The translations under genes were made by a program, and so were the position numbers. A DNA stretch of 53,931 nt from Erysipelatoclostridium sp. An173. Lineage in GTDB: Bacteria; Bacillota_I; Bacilli_A; Erysipelotrichales; Coprobacillaceae. Below are positions 49,286 through 53,931 of this stretch, in pieces. Every line of letters starts with the position of its first letter. Position 1 is the stretch's first letter. Location of the stretch: assembly GCF_002160495.1 (NCBI RefSeq), contig NZ_NFKR01000018.1, forward strand, positions 1 to 53,931, read 5' to 3'. Under the pieces are notes generated by a model that saw nothing but the letters and a program-made list of their open reading frames with translations, did no database searches and was not told the origin of the DNA.

Positions 49286-50134
49286 ATGAAAATAAGAGCA
49301 TATGCAAAAATTAATTTAGCGTTAGATGTAATTAGAAAAAGAGAAGATGGTTATCATGAATTAGAAATGATAATGGCACCAATTACACTACATGATTTAA
49401 TTTATATTAATATTATTGATAGTGGTATTGAAATAGCTTCAAATAGTAAAATTATGCCAACTGATAATCGGAATATTATGTATAAAGTGGCCGCTTTGAT
49501 GAAAGAACGTTATCAGATAAAAAAAGGTGTTAAGATTTTTGTTTATAAACATATTCCAACTCAAGCCGGATTGGCTGGAGGAAGCAGTGATGGCGCAGCA
49601 GTAATTAAAGCGATGAATCAATTATTTCATTTAAATTTAACATTGGAGCAAATGGCATCATTAGGTAAAGAAGTAGGGGCTGATATTCCATTTTGTATTT
49701 ATCAAAAAATTGCTTTTGTTCAAGGAATTGGAGAGCGATTAGAATTTATAGAACATCCATTTAATTGTAAAGTATTATTAGTAAAACCTAAACGAGGTGT
49801 TTCTACTAAAAAATGTTTTAATAGTCTTGATTTAACAAAAGCCAGCCACCAAGATTGTCGGTTGATGATCAAAGGAATTGAAGAAAATGATTATCAGACA
49901 GTAATTGATAATCTTCAAAATACATTAGAGGCTCCTTCAATTGATATGGTGCCAGAAATTGAACAAATAAAAAAAGAATTAATGGAATTAGGTTTTGATG
50001 GAGCTTTAATGTCGGGAAGCGGATCGACTGTTTTTGGTTTAACTCGTGATGAAGAAATACTGGAAAATGGCTATAATTTTTTTAGAGGAAAGTATTATTT
50101 TGTCAGAAAAACTGAAATATTAAATGAATTATAA
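49286..50134 (+). CDS. ispE: 4-diphosphocytidyl-2-C-methyl-D-erythritol kinase
   Basis: A 282-residue GHMP kinase of the MEP isoprenoid pathway. AYAKINLALDV at the N-terminus, the ATP motif PTQAGLAGGSSDGAAV, and GADIPFC are present. GTAGGTG precedes ATG 49286; the frame opens 20 codons earlier but inside yabG. This shows isoprenoids are made by the MEP route. Confidence 0.95.
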   Translation: MKIRAYAKINLALDVIRKREDGYHELEMIMAPITLHDLIYINIIDSGIEIASNSKIMPTDNRNIMYKVAALMKERYQIKKGVKIFVYKHIPTQAGLAGGSSDGAAVIKAMNQLFHLNLTLEQMASLGKEVGADIPFCIYQKIAFVQGIGERLEFIEHPFNCKVLLVKPKRGVSTKKCFNSLDLTKASHQDCRLMIKGIEENDYQTVIDNLQNTLEAPSIDMVPEIEQIKKELMELGFDGALMSGSGSTVFGLTRDEEILENGYNFFRGKYYFVRKTEILNEL

Positions 50135-50206
50135 ACTAAATATTAGAAAAGAGATACAATTTATCGCTAGTTTTTAGCTTTTTTCCTTTAACTAATGTTA
50201 ATTTTT

Positions 50207-50215
50207 TGTTATTAT
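50207..50215 (+). promoter_or_regulatory. Possible extended -10 promoter of glmU-prs
   Basis: TGTTATTAT with a TTTAAC 17 bases upstream, 24 bases before ATG 50240. Confidence 0.4.
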
Positions 50216-50239
50216 GTTGTTGAAAAAAGAGGTGTGAAA

Positions 50240-51619
50240 ATGAGAATATATGCGGTAGTAATGGCAGCTGGTAAAGGAACCAGAATGAAATCTGATAAAC
50301 CTAAAGTTGTTCATGAGGTTTTGTATAAGCCAATGATCAATCATATTGTTGATGAATTGAAACAGGTTGGCGTAGATGAGATTTATGTTATCGTTGGTCA
50401 TAAAGCAAATGAAGTTGAAAAATTATTAGATGATGTCAATATTGTTTATCAACATCAGCAGTTAGGAACTGGACATGCATTAATGCAATGCAAAGAAGCT
50501 TTAGCCAATAAAGAAGGAACTACAGTTGTTTTAAATGGAGATGCTCCACTTATTACTAGTAAAACATTACAAGATTTAATTGCTTATCATAATGATAATC
50601 ATTTAAAGGGAACTATTATGACTTGTGATTGTGATTTAGATAAAAAATTTGGTCGTGTAATTCGTGAAAACGATCAGGTTAAAGGTATTGTAGAATTTAA
50701 AGATTGTACTCCTGAACAAATTCAAATTAGTGAGATGAATTGTGGAGAATACTGTTTTGACAACCAGGCTTTATTCCAGGCATTAGAAAAAGTTACTAAC
50801 AACAATGCTCAAAACGAATATTATATTACTGATGTTATCGAAATTATGAATAACGACAACTTAAAAGTTGGTGGTTATAAAATTGCTGATTTAGCTGAAG
50901 TCGGTGGTATTAATGATCGCGTTGAATTAGCTGAGGCTACTAAAACATTACAGTTAAAAGTAAACAAACAGCATTTATTAAATGGTGTTAATATTATCGA
51001 TATTAATAATACTTATATTGGTGTTGATGTTGAAATCGGTAGTGATACAACAATTGAACCAGGATGTATTATTAAAGGTAAAACAAAGATTGGCAATAAT
51101 TGTCATATAGGTCCTTATTGTGAATTTGATAATGTTGAAATCAAAGATAATGTAGAAATTAAATTCTCAGTTATTTCTGATTCTATTATTGAAAATGGCG
51201 TTGATATTGGACCATTTGCAAGACTTAGAACAAATTGTCATATTATGGAAAATGCTCATATGGGTAACTTTGTAGAAATGAAAAAAGCTGTTTTTGGAAA
51301 AGGAAGCAAGGCTTCACATTTAACATATGTTGGCGATGCAACAGTTGGAAGCAACGTTAACATGGGTTGTGGAACTATAACATCTAATTATGATGGTAAA
51401 AATAAATATCAAACTATTATCGGTGATAATGCATTTATTGGATGTAATAGTAATCTAGTGGCACCAGTATCAGTTGGTGCAAATGCTTATGTCGCTGCTG
51501 GATCAACAATTACTGATCAAGTTAATGACGACGCTATGGCAATCGCTAGAGCAAGACAAGTAAATAAAGAAGGTTACGCTAAGGTATTAGAAGAAAAGAG
51601 AAATCAAAAAGGAAAATAG
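50240..51619 (+). CDS. glmU: Bifunctional UDP-N-acetylglucosamine pyrophosphorylase / glucosamine-1-P acetyltransferase
   Basis: A 459-residue enzyme making UDP-GlcNAc. N-terminal nucleotidyltransferase motif AAGKGTRMKSDKPKVVH (residues ~8-24) and C-terminal left-handed beta-helix (about 255-440), with GNFVEMKKA and NYDGKNKYQT of the acetyltransferase site. AGAGGTG before ATG 50240 fixes the start. Gene order glmU-prs is as in Bacillus. Confidence 0.97.
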   Translation: MRIYAVVMAAGKGTRMKSDKPKVVHEVLYKPMINHIVDELKQVGVDEIYVIVGHKANEVEKLLDDVNIVYQHQQLGTGHALMQCKEALANKEGTTVVLNGDAPLITSKTLQDLIAYHNDNHLKGTIMTCDCDLDKKFGRVIRENDQVKGIVEFKDCTPEQIQISEMNCGEYCFDNQALFQALEKVTNNNAQNEYYITDVIEIMNNDNLKVGGYKIADLAEVGGINDRVELAEATKTLQLKVNKQHLLNGVNIIDINNTYIGVDVEIGSDTTIEPGCIIKGKTKIGNNCHIGPYCEFDNVEIKDNVEIKFSVISDSIIENGVDIGPFARLRTNCHIMENAHMGNFVEMKKAVFGKGSKASHLTYVGDATVGSNVNMGCGTITSNYDGKNKYQTIIGDNAFIGCNSNLVAPVSVGANAYVAAGSTITDQVNDDAMAIARARQVNKEGYAKVLEEKRNQKGK

Positions 51620-51628
51620 GAGAATAAG

Positions 51629-52585
51629 ATGAAGAACAAAATTACTGTTTTTTCGTTATCAGCTAGTAAAGAATTAGCTAATGATATTGCAGAAAAATTA
51701 GGAACTAAAGTAGGAAAAAGTAAAGTACATCATTTTGCAGATGGTGAAATTTTGGTTGAAATTGATGAATCAGTACGTGGAAAAGATGTTTTTATTGTTC
51801 AATCAACTTCAAATCCAGTTACTGAAAATTTAATGGAAATCTTAGTTTTAGTTGATGCTTTAAAAAGAGCTTCAGCTAAAGAAATTACAGCTATTATTCC
51901 ATATTTTGGATATGCAAGACAAGATCGTAAAGCTAAACCAAGACAACCAATTACTTCAAAATTAGTTGCTGATTTATTAACGGTAGCAGGGGTAACACGT
52001 GTTGTTACTGTTGACTTACATGCAGCTCAAATTCAGGGATTCTTTGATATTCCTGTTGATGAAATGCAAGCATTACCATTAATTTCTAATTATTTTAAAA
52101 GAAAAAATATGGAAGATATTTGTGTTGTTTCTCCAGATCATGGTGGAGCAACTCGCGCTCGTAAATTAGCAGTAGCTTTAGATGCACCAGTAGCTATTAT
52201 TGATAAAAGAAGACCTAAACCAAATGTAGCAGAAATCATGGGGGTATTAGGTGATGTATCAGGTAAAAACTGTATCATGATTGATGATATGATTGATACA
52301 GGTGGTACAATTGTTGCGGGAATTGAAATGTTAAAAGAAAAAGGTGCTAAATCAATTTCTGTAGCTTGTACGCATCCAGTTTTCTCTGGACCAGCAGTTG
52401 AAAGACTACAAAACTCATCTGCTGATGAAGTAGTTGTTACAGATACAATTAAATTACCAGAAGAAAAAATGTTTTCTAAATTAAAAATCGTTTCTGTAGC
52501 TGGGTTACTAGCTAAAACAATCGAAAATATTGAAAACTGCTTACCGGTTTCTGATGTTTTCCAAATGTTTGATTTTGATAAATAA
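51629..52585 (+). CDS. prs: Ribose-phosphate pyrophosphokinase
   Basis: A 318-residue PRPP synthase. PDHGGATRARKLA (catalytic flexible-loop area) and the PRPP-binding IMIDDMIDTGGTI are diagnostic. It makes PRPP from ribose-5-P and ATP. It follows glmU by 9 bases and is closed by a strong terminator. Confidence 0.97.
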   Translation: MKNKITVFSLSASKELANDIAEKLGTKVGKSKVHHFADGEILVEIDESVRGKDVFIVQSTSNPVTENLMEILVLVDALKRASAKEITAIIPYFGYARQDRKAKPRQPITSKLVADLLTVAGVTRVVTVDLHAAQIQGFFDIPVDEMQALPLISNYFKRKNMEDICVVSPDHGGATRARKLAVALDAPVAIIDKRRPKPNVAEIMGVLGDVSGKNCIMIDDMIDTGGTIVAGIEMLKEKGAKSISVACTHPVFSGPAVERLQNSSADEVVVTDTIKLPEEKMFSKLKIVSVAGLLAKTIENIENCLPVSDVFQMFDFDK

Positions 52586-52594
52586 AAAAAATTA

Positions 52595-52633
52595 GCTATT
52601 ATTTAATCATTGATTAAATAATAGCTTTTTTCT
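52595..52633. terminator. Bidirectional terminator after prs
   Basis: AGCTATTATTTAATC pairs perfectly with GATTAAATAATAGCT around a 3-base loop, with an A run before and T run after. It serves prs and the convergent minus-strand gene. Confidence 0.92.
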
Positions 52634-53288
52634 ACAATTTACTAAATGTTTCAATATTTTTGTTATAGAAACGCTGTACCATATTGATAACCCAGTTTTG
52701 CTTATCTTTACGATAATAAGAAATAACATATCCAAGGACAATTAACCCACCCAAGAAAGCACAGATCATATCAGTTAAAGAATCATGAACTCCAGTAGAA
52801 TAATGATTGATACAATCATTATTAAAGAAAATTAACATTCCATATTCATAGAATTCCCATATAACAGCAACAGATAAATTAACAGCAACAATAAAAATTA
52901 AAAAGATAATGTAATCCTGTTTATTGCTAATATGTGTTTGCTTTTTAATAAGAGTAAAAATAAAAACAGCAAAAATACTAGCAAGAATACCGCTGAAAAA
53001 ATGAACAATTTTATCAAAATATGCGACATGATAGCCACCTAAACAGCTACCAATTAAAGATGCAAAATAGATAAAGACTACGTTCAATATTTTGACTTCA
53101 TCGGTCATTTTGATTTTTAAAATGTGCATAAGCGCTGGGAAAAGCCACGGTGTTAAACAAGCAACGATTCCCATATAAAAAGCCTGTTGATTACCATTTA
53201 GATAATTATAAATAAATGATCCTGCTAAAGTAATAATATAAATACCGGTCATTAAATAAAATACTAATTTGCTACTTGTTTTTTTCAT
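52632..53288 (-). CDS. YjdF/DUF2238-like membrane protein
   Basis: A 218-residue membrane protein with about six hydrophobic helices. Conserved polar residues in FDKIVHFFSG, WEFYEYGMLIFFN and GVHDSLTDMICAFLGG match the YjdF group of unknown function. AGGAG precedes the ATG. It is a single gene convergent with prs. Confidence 0.7.
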   Translation of the reverse strand: MKKTSSKLVFYLMTGIYIITLAGSFIYNYLNGNQQAFYMGIVACLTPWLFPALMHILKIKMTDEVKILNVVFIYFASLIGSCLGGYHVAYFDKIVHFFSGILASIFAVFIFTLIKKQTHISNKQDYIIFLIFIVAVNLSVAVIWEFYEYGMLIFFNNDCINHYSTGVHDSLTDMICAFLGGLIVLGYVISYYRKDKQNWVINMVQRFYNKNIETFSKL

Positions 53289-53703
53289 CTGCCCATCTCC
53301 TCGTATAATATGTTTTTAATGATGGATTTTCAACTTATTTAAATAGATAATGTATGGTTTATATCATCTTTGATGATTTTGCAAGGTATTAATTATGGTA
53401 AGTCATTAACCTATTTTAACAGCTATGATAGCTTTTTTGGTTTAATTTAGTTGAAATAATAAATGGATTATTTTATTGTTCTCTTTTAAGGATAACATAC
53501 TTTTTAATGTTTATCACGTTAATTATTAATGTTTTAAAGTTGTTATATACGCTAATCATATCTATTTTGCTAAAAAAGTTTATATTTAATTGAAAAAAAT
53601 TATCTCTTTTGTTTAGTTGAAACAATTTATTATTGCAATATTAAACTAATAAGGGTAATATAGTTAGCGTAAACTAACTATAATTTATATAAAGGAGCAT
53701 GAC
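53289..53703. other. Intergenic region before the HTH gene
   Basis: About 415 AT-rich bases without an ORF. The only features I can support are the palindromic operator and -10 element at 53661-53684 and the Shine-Dalgarno AAAGGAG of the HTH gene. Confidence 0.5.
53661..53684 (+). promoter_or_regulatory. Palindromic operator overlapping the -10 of the HTH gene
   Basis: TAGTTAG (53661-53667) and CTAACTA (53674-53680) form an inverted repeat around CGTAAA. It runs into TATAAT (53679-53684). The TTAG/CTAA half-sites resemble DtxR/IdeR-type metal-repressor boxes. Its position, just upstream of an HTH gene, suggests autorepression. Confidence 0.6.
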
Positions 53704-53847
53704 ATGCAATTAACAAAAGAAAAACTAACATACTTACTTTTTTTATACGATTATAAGGATAAAGGCTATACGATTACTAGAATTGCTCAGGAAATGAATA
53801 TATCCAAATCAACAATTAGTCGTGTTATAAAAGTCAAGATAATTTGA
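53704..53847 (+). pseudogene. DtxR/MarR-like HTH regulator, truncated by an insertion
   Basis: ATG 53704 after AAAGGAG opens a 47-codon frame that contains only a winged-helix start: LTKEKLTYLLFLYDYKDKG then YTITRIAQEMNISKSTISRVIK. Family members (MntR/DtxR-type) have 120-220 residues with metal ligands later on. Homology ends at about codon 43, where the sequence changes to what looks like an IS end. The product would have no dimerisation or metal site. Confidence 0.6.
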
Positions 53848-53931
53848 CCAATTTGTTGCAATTAAGTGTTCTCAGTTTTTTTAGGATTTAATTTATCTTT
53901 GATTCGATAAGATGGACCTGTGATATTAAAT
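53833..53931 (-). mobile_element. End of an insertion sequence (probable, IS21-like)
   Basis: From about 53833 the HTH homology stops. On the minus strand a frame enters from the window edge and ends at a TAA (53864-53862). Its last residues read NITGPSYRIKDKLNPKKTENT. The GPSYRIK pattern near a C-terminus recalls IS21-type IstB ATPases (ExYR-like end), but 22 residues are too few to be sure. The ~30 bases between its stop and the HTH gene would be the terminal repeat. Confidence 0.4.

Overview
The window is AT-rich chromosomal DNA from a low-GC Gram-positive bacterium (Bacillota). Gene order follows Bacillus/Clostridium blocks: tsaC-rpiB-glyA-upp-atp operon, uvrB-uvrA-hprK-lgt, rapZ-whiA, and rnmV-rsmA-yabG-ispE-glmU-prs. 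The yabG homologue implies an endospore former. Codon use, gut-type accessory genes and the gene set fit Erysipelotrichia (Thomasclavelia / Clostridium ramosum-like). That placement is inference, not proof. TGA is used as a stop and Trp is TGG, so the standard code applies.

Layout. 1-510 is the 3' end of a group II intron with its maturase C-terminus. 549-10743 is housekeeping: an MGMT-type protein, tsaC, rpiB, glyA, upp and the complete F-type ATP synthase operon (atpZ, atpI, B, E, F, H, A, G, D, C). Its c subunit carries a two-carboxylate, Na+-type ion site. 10744-13321 is a decaying accessory patch: an Abi_2/HEPN gene with two frameshifts, an RpiR-type SIS fragment, and a PTS EIIB-like gene with an in-frame amber codon. 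13343-19982 is a polyamine operon (speD, speA, speE, speB, CASDH, nspC). It is preceded by a strong promoter and a ~350-nt structured leader that ends in an intrinsic terminator right at the speD ribosome binding site. This leader is the best candidate for an undescribed regulatory system.

20035-26817 holds a HAD phosphatase, a putative metal permease, L-lactate dehydrogenase, a cell-wall amidase, and a minus-strand unit of RpiR regulator, DUF6198-like membrane protein and 6-phospho-beta-glucosidase. 27161-36687 holds an S41 protease (with a hairpin between Shine-Dalgarno and start), uvrB, a CCA-adding-type HD enzyme, uvrA, hprK and lgt. 36923-38350 encodes an unusual fusion of an unknown N-domain, a PTS EIIB-like domain and a degenerate ROK-like domain; it is the full-length relative of the broken gene at 12716.

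38443-46461 contains a flavodoxin, trxB, a UDG-family protein, a hypothetical acidic protein, rapZ, whiA, a small XRE regulator, a small membrane protein, a MATE exporter with an attenuator-like leader, and an HD-GYP protein. 46646-52585 is the rnmV-GNAT-rsmA-yabG-ispE-glmU-prs block. The right edge holds a YjdF-like membrane protein and a metal-repressor-like HTH gene cut after about 43 codons by what looks like the end of an insertion sequence.

Many intrinsic terminators are visible and mark transcription units. No rRNA, tRNA or CRISPR array was recognised.
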